DNA from: Bacillota bacterium
GTDB taxonomy: Bacteria; Bacillota; Clostridia; Acetivibrionales; DSM-1351
Length of the DNA stretch: 64,000 nt
Reading direction: 5' to 3'
NCBI GenBank assembly: GCA_023444055.1
Contig: JAEZRV010000090.1
Location: forward strand, 1 to 64,000
The notes under the pieces were generated by a model. It was not told the DNA's origin. It made no database searches and saw only the letters and a list, made by a program, of their open reading frames with translations. A program made the position numbers and the translations under genes. Below are positions 1-8,583 of the stretch, piece by piece. How positions within the stretch are numbered: position 1 is the stretch's first letter; the number at the start of each line of letters is the position of its first letter.

Positions 1-430
1 CTCCTAAAACGCAGTCTCTAATTTCTTCTTTTCGCTGTTGACTAATTCCATTATGTTCTAATAGTTGTACATGCCAAGGTTCATATGAAATAGGTTTCAC
101 TAACCCATATTTTTTTAACTTTTCATTCGTTAAATCTTTAAACCATTTATCAGATATATCCATGGCAATACAAAAACAATGATTTGATTTGCCATAGGCT
201 CCAGCAATGCACTGACCTTTATCATTGTACACAGCTCCGCTCGGCACTTGGTAATTGCTAATGCTTTCTTTTAATTTCTGATTATTAATTATTTTTTGTT
301 TTTGTAAGCTCCTGTAACCAGATGTGCATGTACAACTTTTACCCTCTGCAGCACAAAGGGCATTTACTGCATCAACGAGCTTCTTAAAAACCTTTGTTTC
401 ATCAGGATACTTAAATACTACACTAGACAT
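1..430 (-). CDS. M15-family D-Ala-D-Ala carboxypeptidase-like protein (3' part off the window)
   Basis: Reading from an ATG at 430, preceded by AAAGGAG, the frame is open to the window edge (143 codons). Early on it has SGYRS, then SNHCFCIAMDIS and finally EPWHVQ. These match the zinc-peptidase M15 (VanY/endolysin) signature: the His and Asp of SxHxxxxAxD plus the EPWH motif. The family cleaves D-Ala-containing peptidoglycan stem peptides. There is no obvious signal peptide, and several Cys residues precede the motif (CTCTSG), so a phage-type lysin or cytoplasmic relative is possible. It lies 53 bases downstream of the next gene on the same strand, probably co-transcribed. The C-terminus is not in the window. 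Confidence 0.7.
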   Translation of the reverse strand, partial: MSSVVFKYPDETKVFKKLVDAVNALCAAEGKSCTCTSGYRSLQKQKIINNQKLKESISNYQVPSGAVYNDKGQCIAGAYGKSNHCFCIAMDISDKWFKDLTNEKLKKYGLVKPISYEPWHVQLLEHNGISQQRKEEIRDCVLG

Positions 431-483
431 TTTTCATTCACTCCTTTACCCGTTACCTAGATAAGCTGGTTATAAATAGCCTC

Positions 484-885
484 TTAATTAAGTGTCACTG
501 CCAGTAATTCCTTTTTTATTGCTTCAATATTTAACTGTTTATCACTTTCTTTCTCCCTCATTTCTGCTACCCTTCTGGCTTTCTGCACATCATATTGCCA
601 AATAGTATCATTACACTTAACAATCACATCTGACAACTCACTTATATATGTTTGGAGACTTTCTCCCAGATTAAATCTAATTTGTATTTTAGCTGAATTT
701 GCTATTACTTCAGGCATAAGCAAATTATTATGTTGCTCTTCCCATTTGCTTTTAAAGCATGCCTTCCATTCTTGACTAGGATTAATGGATAAATTTACAT
801 AAAAACCATATACACTTGCGCCCATATCATTCAACTTTACAATTTGATCCTTGTCAATGCTTAAAACGCTCACTCTTCCCACCAT
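484..885 (-). CDS. Hypothetical protein, 133 aa
   Basis: Open frame starting ATG at 885 after GGGGGTAACG, in tandem with the downstream M15 peptidase gene. The product is soluble, mixed alpha/beta, with an amphipathic helical C-terminal third rich in Lys and Glu (AEMREKESDKQ). No signal peptide, membrane segment or catalytic motif is visible and I do not recognise the family. Pairing with a peptidoglycan hydrolase suggests a phage-remnant or cell-wall context, but that is inference from position only. Confidence 0.55.
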   Translation of the reverse strand: MVGRVSVLSIDKDQIVKLNDMGASVYGFYVNLSINPSQEWKACFKSKWEEQHNNLLMPEVIANSAKIQIRFNLGESLQTYISELSDVIVKCNDTIWQYDVQKARRVAEMREKESDKQLNIEAIKKELLAVTLN

Positions 886-1275
886 TTTTTACGTTACCCC
901 CTCTTTTTTCAAATGCTCATGAAGAATATATTTTATCTAGCATCTAATTCGCTAGATCTATATTTTGATACTTCTATTAAAACCGCAATATATAATTTCA
1001 ATCTCAATAAGTAAACATATATAAAGGCTTTATTACTTATTGAATTTGTTCTACTCATATATTAGGAAAATTTCGATTAGGAAAAACAACCATACATCAG
1101 ATAAACTAGTCCAAATTTAAGCCCAAGAGAACTAATAGCCCCACAAGCACCATCATATTCTATTATAACATAAATTATTTCAATTAAAAGTATAATTTGA
1201 TATAATTTGGTGTATTAGTAAGTCACTTTTTGTTAGCTATCAAAGGTTTCCACATTAAGATAAGATGCCTTTGAT
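886..1275. other. AT-rich intergenic stretch
   Basis: No open frame of coding character. It ends in tandem TATAATTT-like boxes near 1190-1210 that could serve a plus-strand promoter, but no intact gene follows. Confidence 0.4.
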
Positions 1276-1524
1276 GTGGTTAAGAAAAATTTGCAAAAAA
1301 TGAAAGGGTGTGGCGGCATCAGTACTCTTTTAAAGGGACAAACAGGGGAGTGTGAATATTGTGGTTCTACGATTCAGGGTAAATCATTACCATATATTAC
1401 CCATTTTAAACAAGTAAACAATACGGTTAGGGAGGTTGTGCGATGGCATAGCCTCACTTTCTACTTAAAAGAAAAATCATGGCTCAAGGGAGTCTTTTCT
1501 TTCCCTCTGACCATGATTCTATGA
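1276..1524 (+). pseudogene. Eroded zinc-ribbon protein remnant
   Basis: A GTG-initiated frame without a Shine-Dalgarno site. Its middle reads KGCGG...GECEYCGSTI, which resembles the paired CxxC zinc ribbons found at the C-terminus of many Firmicute membrane or TFIIB-like proteins. The first cysteine of the expected pair is missing, since the codon before KGCG is ATG rather than a Cys codon. After the ribbon the frame runs into low-quality sequence. I read it as the decayed tail of a zinc-ribbon gene; a real 82-residue protein is less likely. Confidence 0.3.
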
Positions 1525-1602
1525 TATAACTTTATTTTTATTGACACAGGTTTATTTTTTGTGACACGAGTTTATCGGGTCAGAACATATGCAACCCCAC
1601 CA

Positions 1603-2202
1603 CTATATCTCCCGTCTTCCCTCAAATGCCTTAGCAAGTGTAACCTCATCCGCATATTCTAAGTCGCCGCCTACTGGAATACCATGAGCGATTCTTGTTG
1701 TCTTTACCCCAAGCGGTTTTATAAGCTTAGAAAGATACATTGCAGTTGCTTCACCCTCAACATTTGGATTAGTTGCAAGAATTACTTCTTTAACCTCTCC
1801 ATCTCCAAGTCTTTTTAGCAATTCCTTAATGCGTATATCACCAGGACCGATACCCTGCATAGGAGAAATAGCTCCCTGCAACACATGATACAGTCCTTTA
1901 AACTCACGAGTACGCTCCATAGCCACTACATCTCTTGCATCCTGAACAACACAAATTGAAGACTTGTCCCTTGAAGTGCTGCTACACAGTGAGCATGGGT
2001 CAACATCAGTAAGATTGCTGCATACCGAACAATACTTAGTCTTTTGCTTTGCCTCTAATATTGAATTTGCAAGTCCTTGCACTTTCTCATTAGGCATATT
2101 AATAATATGAAAAGCCAACCTTTGAGCCGACTTATGACCAATACCAGGTAGCTTTTGAAATTCTTCCACTAGTTTTGCAATAGGAACTGCATAATAGTCC
2201 AT
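1603..2202 (-). CDS. recR: Recombination mediator RecR
   Basis: 199 residues, the usual RecR length, when started at the ATG at 2202 (GGAG six bases upstream). A longer frame from 2268 would add 22 atypical residues. Visible features: an N-terminal HhH region (LPGIGHKSAQRLAFHI), a four-cysteine zinc finger (CSVC...CSLC), then a Toprim domain starting ICVVQDARDVVAMERT and containing ILATNPNVEGEATAMYL. RecR acts with RecF/RecO to load RecA on SSB-coated gaps. It is the last gene of the conserved dnaX-ybaB-recR order. Confidence 0.96.
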   Translation of the reverse strand: MDYYAVPIAKLVEEFQKLPGIGHKSAQRLAFHIINMPNEKVQGLANSILEAKQKTKYCSVCSNLTDVDPCSLCSSTSRDKSSICVVQDARDVVAMERTREFKGLYHVLQGAISPMQGIGPGDIRIKELLKRLGDGEVKEVILATNPNVEGEATAMYLSKLIKPLGVKTTRIAHGIPVGGDLEYADEVTLAKAFEGRREI

Positions 2203-2303
2203 TTTAATCTCCATTATCATAATAAAATCATAGTCCATGTCATTACTTAAATAAGTTTTTATACCCATTTATGACATGGACTAAATATGTTCAAGCATCT
2301 AAA

Positions 2304-2669
2304 TTAAAATAATCCTGACATTCCACCTAAACCGCCAGTTATTTTACCCATTTCTGATTCTTTTAGCTCGTCAGCTTTTCTCAATGCCTCATTTACAGCA
2401 CTTAGTATTAAATCTTGAAGCATTTCAACATCATCAGGATCAACTACTTCAGGCTTTATAGTTATTTCTTTTATTTCCTTTTTGCCAGTTGCAACAATGT
2501 TTATTGCACCGCCGCCAACAGAAACCTCAACTGTTTTATTCTCTAATTCCTGCTGAGCCTTTTCCATATCCTTCTGCATCTTCTGAGCCTGTTTCATCAG
2601 GTTGTTCATATTACCGCCGCCGAAGCCTCCGCCAAAACCGCCGCCTCCTGGGAATCCACCTCTTGCCAT
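2304..2669 (-). CDS. ybaB: YbaB/EbfC family nucleoid-associated protein
   Basis: 121 residues with a Gly-rich N-terminus (about residues 3-20) followed by the typical helical core MNNLMKQAQKMQKDMEKAQQ and the conserved beta part (VSVGGGAINIVATGKKEIKEI...PEVVDPDDVEMLQDL). The family forms dimers that bind DNA. An AGGAGG site sits 8 bases before the ATG. It lies between dnaX and recR, as in most bacteria, and is very likely in one transcript with them. Confidence 0.94.
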   Translation of the reverse strand: MARGGFPGGGGFGGGFGGGNMNNLMKQAQKMQKDMEKAQQELENKTVEVSVGGGAINIVATGKKEIKEITIKPEVVDPDDVEMLQDLILSAVNEALRKADELKESEMGKITGGLGGMSGLF

Positions 2670-2785
2670 CTTTTCTTCCTCCTATTTAATTATTTAGAAT
2701 TTTTAGTTTAAAATTTCTTATTAACTGGTATATAAAGGTGTATATAGAGGTATCCGCCTCCACACACACTCTATAATATTATATC

Positions 2786-4456
2786 TTATTCATCTATTAT
2801 ATCAAGGTGTTCATTGAGCTTACTACCAGAAAATTCACTCAAATCACTTTCTTGTGTTTTTTTCTTAGCAGAAAATTTATATGGAACCATGCTTTCAAGA
2901 TTCTCCTCATCAACAATCTTGACACGAATCTGTTGTGATAGCATTTTACTAATAATGTTCTCCAAAACTTCGATATCTTCTGCCTTTGTAACACAACTCT
3001 TGAGCGAACATGCTTCCTGCGGGAATACAACCATGACAGTTGATTCATCGGCAGCTACTGCTTTAGTATTTGCCAGATAAGTAACAAGCCTCATCCTACC
3101 ACTCGACTTCAAATCTGAAATTACATCTTCCCATATTTCTAGTTGTTCAAATTCAGCCTTTTTGCTCTGTGAATTTTTAGTCTTATTGCCCTCACCGTTA
3201 GACATTTGCTTTGACTGCACATTATTAAAAGCATTTACACTACAATCTTTTTGTCCATCCGTATCTGCTGTTAAATTTGCATTGTTTAATGCAATAGCAC
3301 CATTTCTAATTTTATTTTCTAAGTCGGAAATTCTATCTAATAAATCACTATTATCTTTACTCTGACCATAATTTCCTATACTTATTGAAATAAGCATTAC
3401 TTCAAGAAATACTCTCTGATTTAATGCATATTTCAGTTGTGGCTCAAAAGATGAAAGCTCCTTAATTATTTCAATAATACGATCTTTCGAGAAAGTCTCC
3501 GATTGACGCATCATTCTTTCAATATATTGTTTGCTGACATCCAAAATATCTTTAGGATTCTGGCTTAGCTTGCACATTAGAAGATTTCTAAAGTACATAA
3601 CCAAATCAGATGCAAACCTCAAAATATCTCTGCCACTAGATGAGAGCTTCTCCACTCCACTTACTAATCCCTCAGTGTTTTTATCTATTATATAGTCCAC
3701 TATTTCTGAAATAAAGTCATCGCTTACAATTCCTATTACATCCAGCACATCTTGGTGGGATATGGTTTTATCTCCAACAGCTATACATTGATCCAGAATG
3801 CTTAATGCATCTCTCATAGCACCATCCGCTAATCTAGCTACCAATAGGGCTGCATCCTCTTCAATATTAATGTCCGTAGCACTTGCAACCAATTTGACTC
3901 TCTGAGCTATACTGCTAGGTGTAATTTTTTTAAAGTCAAACCTCTGACATCTAGATAGTATTGTGGCAGGCAGCTTGTGCGGGTCAGTAGTTGCTAATAT
4001 AAATACTACATGTGCAGGTGGCTCTTCTAATGTCTTAAGAAGTGCATTAAACGCCCCTGCTGAGAGCATATGCACCTCATCTATTATATATACCTTATAC
4101 TTTGCCTGAGAAGGTGCATAAACGACTTCATCACGAATTTCTCTTATATTATCAACGCTATTATTTGAAGCAGCATCTATTTCAACTACATCTAAGATAG
4201 ATTCGCTAAGTATACCTTTGCATATCTCACACTCATTGCAAGGGTCACCGTCTTTTGGATTAAGGCAATTTATTGCACGCGCAAATATTTTTGCCATAGT
4301 TGTCTTTCCAGTACCTCTTGTCCCACAAAAAAGGTATGCATGCCCAATACGTCCTGACATAACAGTATTTTTAATTGTTTTTACCACATGTTCTTGCTCA
4401 ACTACATCTTCAAATACAAGAGGTCTCCATTTTCTGTACAGCGCTGTATAAGACAT
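2786..4456 (-). CDS. dnaX: DNA polymerase III subunit gamma/tau
   Basis: 556 residues. N-terminal AAA+ clamp-loader ATPase with Walker A GTRGTGKTT (about residues 46-54), a zinc module with cysteines in CLNPKDGDPCNECEIC (64-79), Walker B/DExx box IIDEVHML and sensor-1 ATTDPHKLPATILSRCQRF with the SRC arginine finger. Domain III follows to about residue 360, then a low-complexity linker and a short C-terminal tau-like domain. The protein loads the beta clamp and links polymerases at the fork. First gene of the dnaX-ybaB-recR unit, with SRP RNA upstream on the same strand. Confidence 0.96.
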   Translation of the reverse strand: MSYTALYRKWRPLVFEDVVEQEHVVKTIKNTVMSGRIGHAYLFCGTRGTGKTTMAKIFARAINCLNPKDGDPCNECEICKGILSESILDVVEIDAASNNSVDNIREIRDEVVYAPSQAKYKVYIIDEVHMLSAGAFNALLKTLEEPPAHVVFILATTDPHKLPATILSRCQRFDFKKITPSSIAQRVKLVASATDINIEEDAALLVARLADGAMRDALSILDQCIAVGDKTISHQDVLDVIGIVSDDFISEIVDYIIDKNTEGLVSGVEKLSSSGRDILRFASDLVMYFRNLLMCKLSQNPKDILDVSKQYIERMMRQSETFSKDRIIEIIKELSSFEPQLKYALNQRVFLEVMLISISIGNYGQSKDNSDLLDRISDLENKIRNGAIALNNANLTADTDGQKDCSVNAFNNVQSKQMSNGEGNKTKNSQSKKAEFEQLEIWEDVISDLKSSGRMRLVTYLANTKAVAADESTVMVVFPQEACSLKSCVTKAEDIEVLENIISKMLSQQIRVKIVDEENLESMVPYKFSAKKKTQESDLSEFSGSKLNEHLDIIDE

Positions 4457-4555
4457 ATCCTCATCCCTTCCATCATATTACCACTAATAATTTTATCACT
4501 TAACTCATTTCATTAGCAATTAAAATATATTAAAGAAACACAAGTCGCTTAGCAA

Positions 4556-4718
4556 TGCGAAGTTTACATTTCATACATTCATCATTCTCTTCGCATATCA
4601 AAAAGCTGCGAGCAGCTTTTTCGGATTCGAGCAATCAAGCAATAACTATACACTTTCTAATTACTATTTGTTTCGCCGGCAGTATCGGCGAAATGAAGGT
4701 TAGCTTGAGTTAATGTTA
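4556..4718. repeat. Structured intergenic repeat, copy 1
   Basis: About 160 bases between dnaX and the SRP RNA terminator. It contains the hairpin AAAAAGCTGCGAGCAGCTTTTT, a long hairpin with GCGAAG/CTTCGC arms, and the palindrome-like CGCCGGCAGTATCGGCG. In reverse complement it aligns along almost its whole length with 63677-63842, and partly with 11885-12000. No open reading frame. Confidence 0.8.
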
Positions 4719-4800
4719 ATAAAATTAACACCTAACAATTTAACATTATACTAAATTTAGCATGTTACACTCAAGCTATATCTTTCCTAAATGTCTAGTG

Positions 4801-4854
4801 ATATTAAAATAATACAAGCCTGTTCTTCTGAACAGGCTTGTATTATTTTAATAT
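4801..4854 (-). terminator. Rho-independent terminator of SRP RNA (25-bp perfect inverted repeat)
   Basis: Two perfectly complementary 25-base arms (4801-4825 and 4830-4854) around a TTCT loop, with GC-rich inner stem (AAGCCTGTTC) and A/T-rich outer parts giving a U-tract in either direction. It begins 7 bases past the SRP RNA 3' end. Confidence 0.85.
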
Positions 4855-4860
4855 TTGAAT

Positions 4861-5128
4861 GGCCGTACACCCATTGTCGATGTAAATATATAGCTGTTAC
4901 CTTTATAGTTAACTCTAACCAGGTATTCTAGCGGCACACAGAAATTACCGCTTACCGCTGCTTCCTTCCGGACCTGACGGGGTTCACAGATTCCTATTGC
5001 GCAAGACCCAATTTTCATTGCCACTTGTAAAGGGCAAACACTACACATTTAAACCTAAAACAGGAATTCAACCCTGCTACAGCGGATTGCAGGTACAGGG
5101 CACCGCTACCTCCCCGTCTAGTACGACC
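4861..5128 (-). ncRNA. ffs: Signal recognition particle RNA, large Bacillus/Clostridium type
   Basis: The minus strand contains the universal SRP domain IV (GTCAGGTCCGGAAGGAAGCA) and, near its 5' end, the Alu-domain sequence GGGGAGGTAGCGGTGCCCTG and CCTGCAATCCGCT typical of the ~270-nt Gram-positive RNA. The ends were set by helix 5 pairing: 5' GGTCGTAC pairs with 3' GTACGGCC, giving 268 nt. The RNA forms the targeting particle with Ffh and binds HBsu-like protein in this group. Location just upstream of dnaX matches Bacillus. Confidence 0.95.
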
Positions 5129-5492
5129 AAAACTTAGCATATAAAACACTTAATTTCTCCAGCACTTTCACATTATAACCTAAATTAAAACTCATAGCAA
5201 TACCAATTCCGATGTTATTTTTTGTCAGTATACAGTTTGTCCCATCCCACTTTGGGCAGAAAAAAAGCACCTCAGATATAAAATATAATAATTCCTGAAA
5301 ATTAGGTGCCCCAATCAAAAAAAAAATTAAAATCAAATATGTTTAAAGGAGGAACAAAATGAAAAAGCGTATTACGGCTTTACACTTATATTATACCACT
5401 TCTTGCTAATAATTGTGTTAAGTTTGTATAACAATTATTAATAAATTGTTATCAATTTGTGAATATATTTTATTTTTTGTTCCTATATGTAA
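5129..5492. other. Intergenic region with SRP RNA promoter and an isolated mini-ORF
   Basis: The 45 bases upstream of the SRP RNA (5129-5175, minus strand) must hold its promoter, though I cannot pick one convincing -35/-10 pair. Bases 5269-5313 hold a GCACCT...AGGTGC inverted repeat. On the plus strand at 5347-5352 a perfect AAAGGAGG precedes an ATG at 5359 that opens a 16-codon frame (separate entry). The rest shows nothing recognisable. Confidence 0.5.
5359..5409 (+). CDS. Possible 16-residue peptide or truncated gene start
   Basis: ATG preceded by AAAGGAGGAACAAA encodes MKKRITALHLYYTTSC and then TAA. The ribosome site is textbook quality, but no plus-strand gene follows for kilobases. 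It may be the start of a lost secreted-protein gene (the Met-Lys-Lys-Arg start fits a signal peptide), a leader peptide, or chance. Confidence 0.25.
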   Translation: MKKRITALHLYYTTSC

Positions 5493-6395
5493 TTACATAA
5501 TAAAGTTCACAATGATATTAGCTAATCCTACATACAATGCCGCCTGTCCAATAGCCGCTCCTATGTTGTTTTGCTCATAAACCTCATTCCAAATGTCCAC
5601 CTTAACAACCTTTGTGAATATAGCTTTAAAGATTAAGAATAATGCTCCAAAAATAATCAAGCTGATTGCAATAACAATTGAAACCACTAGTACATCAAAC
5701 TCCATACTATATACAGATATAATGCCTGTAATAATAGTTTGTGCCGCATAAATAAATCCTAATAATGCTACGCCAGCAGCTGTATTATTATCAATAAATA
5801 ACTCTTTAAAAAGAGTAGTTTTTCTTCTTAAAACCATAATATAGCATAGAACCGCCAATAGGATAAATACAAAAAATAGTAGTGCCTTAATTAGTATCGC
5901 AGCACCTAACCCATTAATTATATCAATAAAATCAATATACTTAATTATCGACACGAATATAACTGCAAGAGACACAGAAAACAGTGCTGCACCAGTATTC
6001 TTTTGCTCACATATTTCTTTATTTAAACATACTTTTCCGCTATGATCATCTGCATTTATTAGGTTTACACAATATTTAGCTAGAAGCCTCAATAAAGTGA
6101 ATATGATAACATAGAAAATCGTGTATCCAACACAAACACATAAATCAACGAAAATGTTGTCACTGACAGTCCCCTTAATACTATGTGCTGCTAGATAAAG
6201 CACAGGGAATACAAAAGCGCCTATAAACTCTACCCATACTGCTAAATTGTCCTTTGTAAACAGTGCATCTCTTAACGATACATCCTTAAGAATTAAGTTA
6301 TTATAAATAATCCATCCAAGAGTAAATGCCACTGTAAGTATTACAAAACTAAAAGATATGTCTTTCAAAAAAAAGCTTAAATACTGAGCCATCAT
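5493..6395 (-). CDS. Tandem DUF350 integral membrane protein
   Basis: 300 residues, about eight transmembrane segments arranged as two similar halves (boundary near residue 140). Each half ends in a motif with conserved Asn/Gly (LKDVSLRDALFTKDNLAVWVEF versus FKELFIDNNTAAGVALLGF; terminal YEQNNIGAAIGQAALYVG). This fits YjfL/DUF350, a family of unknown biochemical function seen with YjfK. Start chosen as the ATG six bases after AGGAGG; a TTG precedes it. Last gene of a three-gene minus-strand operon. Confidence 0.75.
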   Translation of the reverse strand: MMAQYLSFFLKDISFSFVILTVAFTLGWIIYNNLILKDVSLRDALFTKDNLAVWVEFIGAFVFPVLYLAAHSIKGTVSDNIFVDLCVCVGYTIFYVIIFTLLRLLAKYCVNLINADDHSGKVCLNKEICEQKNTGAALFSVSLAVIFVSIIKYIDFIDIINGLGAAILIKALLFFVFILLAVLCYIMVLRRKTTLFKELFIDNNTAAGVALLGFIYAAQTIITGIISVYSMEFDVLVVSIVIAISLIIFGALFLIFKAIFTKVVKVDIWNEVYEQNNIGAAIGQAALYVGLANIIVNFIM

Positions 6396-6434
6396 CAATA
6401 GCCTCCTATAATTTATTTATCTGTATAAACTCAC

Positions 6435-7028
6435 CTATTTGTCCAATCCTTGATATAATTTATATAAAGAACCTTCGAATCTCTGTCCGATGAATATTCT
6501 AAACATCCCATTTTCCTTCATCATTTCTATATTGAGATATTCAATCACACCCTCTGCATCCCTCTGGTAATCCCATACCTCAACTTCTGTTTTCTTTTCA
6601 ACTTTTCCTGTGTTAAGATCCAACACCTTTATACTCCCTTTAATTCCATCTACGCGGTAATCATACTCAGGCATAATACTTCTTTCATATTGAGTGCCAT
6701 CAGGCATTGTTATATATTTCTGCCCTACAACATCGAGAAATTCCTCAGAGAAAGGAATAGTATCATCCAAAAAATACATATATGTTTCAAGCTGCCCTTG
6801 TTCCTGTAATGAATACACCTCGAAAATATATTCATTTTCTTCAACATTTGAATATACCAGATATCGTGTATATGGGCGCTCTCCCACATCCATCTGAATA
6901 ATCTTCTTAAAATTAAAGAATCCTTCGAGTTCTAGTTCCTTGAGATTAAATTCAATCATTGAATTCTTATTAATATTTAATGGATTAAGAATCTCAGAAG
7001 CATCAGACTTTTTAAAAAAATTTAACAT
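6435..7028 (-). CDS. YjfK-like (DUF2491/DUF4178-type) cytoplasmic protein
   Basis: 197 residues without signal or membrane segments, beta-rich. It has repeated acidic strand patterns (RYLVYSNVEENEYIFEVYSL) and a central DGTQYER. The pairing with a DUF350 membrane protein recalls the yjfK-yjfL neighbourhood of enterobacteria, and the general strand pattern is compatible with YjfK. The family call is inference from context more than from a diagnostic motif. Confidence 0.45.
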   Translation of the reverse strand: MLNFFKKSDASEILNPLNINKNSMIEFNLKELELEGFFNFKKIIQMDVGERPYTRYLVYSNVEENEYIFEVYSLQEQGQLETYMYFLDDTIPFSEEFLDVVGQKYITMPDGTQYERSIMPEYDYRVDGIKGSIKVLDLNTGKVEKKTEVEVWDYQRDAEGVIEYLNIEMMKENGMFRIFIGQRFEGSLYKLYQGLDK

Positions 7029-7091
7029 TTCTTAATTTACCCTCCATTCAATAAAAAGCATGAATATTTGTATTTATAAATATGTCTACAA

Positions 7092-8021
7092 TTAATAAAT
7101 ACTGCTGTAGTGTTCTTTCTTTCTTTTTGGCTTTGAAACCTTCCTAATAATAACAATTGCAGCAACTGAAGTTATTATAATTATTACTACAACAGTACCT
7201 GCTGAACGTGCAGGATGCTTATCTGTGTAGTATACTTTATCTACATTCTGTTCTTGGTATTGCTGAGAAAGCTGTAAGTCCGGATCAACATCTGGGTCTA
7301 AATACGTAGGATCTCTCTTAATTCCTTGTTGCTCAAGCTCCTGCACTCTCTTTTCAAGCCTGTTATATTCCTGATCTTCAAAATAGCTTCTGTATGGTGA
7401 TATTTCATTCCAATGATGGAACCAAAACATGTCTGAAGCTCTCATTAAAAACCATAAATCCCACGGGCCAACATAAGCATATCCATATGAGAATGGGCTA
7501 GCAAACATTCCCCTATTAACATTAATAAATATTGGTCTTTTATTTGCAAATGTATTTATTCTTGAGCTTCTTGTATTCATAGCATCTTCAAAACGCATTC
7601 TGCTAGAGCTTGATCCGTAGTCTCGCTTCATAGAATCATTATATACCTTTTGCTGATCAGTATTTAACTTCTGCTTGTAAGTGTTATAGTTCTTGCTTGA
7701 CACCTGCTTTTTGTATGTATCCTGCATGTAAGAATACTTTTTTGAAGCAGACTTGCTTGAAAAACCCTTTGTAGCGGTTGAACCTGAAGACGATCCACTG
7801 TATGATTTTGTCCCTGGCTTGCTCCTAGAAGTACTGCTTTTAGATTTTGAAGAGCTAAACAATCCGCTACTTTTCCTCGCAGAAGATTTTACAGAACTGC
7901 TAAAAGATTTTGAAAATGACTTGCCCCCTCCGAAAGACCTAGCTCTTCTTGCATCAACTCCCATAGACGAGGTTATAACAAATACAAAAATAAGAACTAT
8001 AGCTAATAATCTTTTTTTCAC
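7092..8021 (-). CDS. Secreted or anchored Ser/Lys-rich protein with C-terminal membrane segment
   Basis: 309 residues. Signal peptide MKKRLLAIVLIFVFVITSSM, then a 90-residue low-complexity Ser/Lys/Arg tract beginning RRARSFGGGKSFSKSF, a middle part rich in Tyr/Arg/Phe with paired Trp motifs (GPWDLWFLMR, MFWFHHWNEI), a coiled-coil-like QVQEL stretch, and a C-terminal hydrophobic helix (TVVVIIIITSVAAIVII) followed by a basic tail. Probably a type I membrane protein with a large extracytoplasmic part. First gene of the operon with the YjfK-like and DUF350 proteins, suggesting an envelope function. Family not recognised. Confidence 0.6.
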   Translation of the reverse strand: MKKRLLAIVLIFVFVITSSMGVDARRARSFGGGKSFSKSFSSSVKSSARKSSGLFSSSKSKSSTSRSKPGTKSYSGSSSGSTATKGFSSKSASKKYSYMQDTYKKQVSSKNYNTYKQKLNTDQQKVYNDSMKRDYGSSSSRMRFEDAMNTRSSRINTFANKRPIFINVNRGMFASPFSYGYAYVGPWDLWFLMRASDMFWFHHWNEISPYRSYFEDQEYNRLEKRVQELEQQGIKRDPTYLDPDVDPDLQLSQQYQEQNVDKVYYTDKHPARSAGTVVVIIIITSVAAIVIIRKVSKPKRKKEHYSSIY

Positions 8022-8515
8022 AAATATCCCTCACATTTTTAATCTAAAATTTATAGTAATTCTCAATAAATGCCCGTTTACTAATATACGGATTATAAGT
8101 GCATTTAGTCTGCTACAACTAGTTAAATCTTTTTATAGAACTAATAAAGAACTATAAAGAAATAATAAAAACATGTAATAAATTATACTTCAATACAAAA
8201 GAAGTTAGATATTATATATTTTTAGTAATTATATCACATTTTAAATATATATATATAATACAATGAGCAATGTTATCTTTATCAATCACCAATTATAAAA
8301 ATTATTTCAGCACAAATAAATAATATGTATAAACAAAAATATACTTTTATGTGGAAAAGTTGAATCAATAATCTATATTAAATTCTGATTATAATATATA
8401 AATTACTAGCTATAAATTACAACGTAAAAAAATTAAAATTTATTTTTAAAAATGTATAATAAAACTGAAATACGTTAAAACTATAACTGACCCCACAAAA
8501 TACATTTTAACCCCC
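8022..8515. other. AT-rich intergenic region
   Basis: Nearly 500 bases of very AT-rich sequence upstream of the secreted-protein operon, with several TATAAT-like boxes on the minus strand. No ORF, RNA or repeat that I can support. Confidence 0.4.
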
Positions 8516-8549
8516 TAAAAATGCTCGGCAAATTTGCCGAGCATTTTTT
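8516..8549 (-). terminator. Rho-independent terminator after yabG
   Basis: Stem ATGCTCGGCAAA/TTTGCCGAGCAT with A-tract upstream and T-tract downstream, so it can work in both directions. It starts 35 bases after the yabG stop codon. Confidence 0.85.
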
Positions 8550-8583
8550 ATTAACATGAATGATATAAAAACATTTATTAATT

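Noticed and set aside
4848..5048. A 66-codon minus-strand frame over the SRP RNA
   Set aside because: It lies within the conserved RNA (domain IV and helix 5), lacks a ribosome site and has no protein features.
7753..8157. A plus-strand acidic frame of 134 codons
   Set aside because: It is the antisense of the Ser/Lys-rich secreted protein gene; its composition is the mirror of that low-complexity tract.
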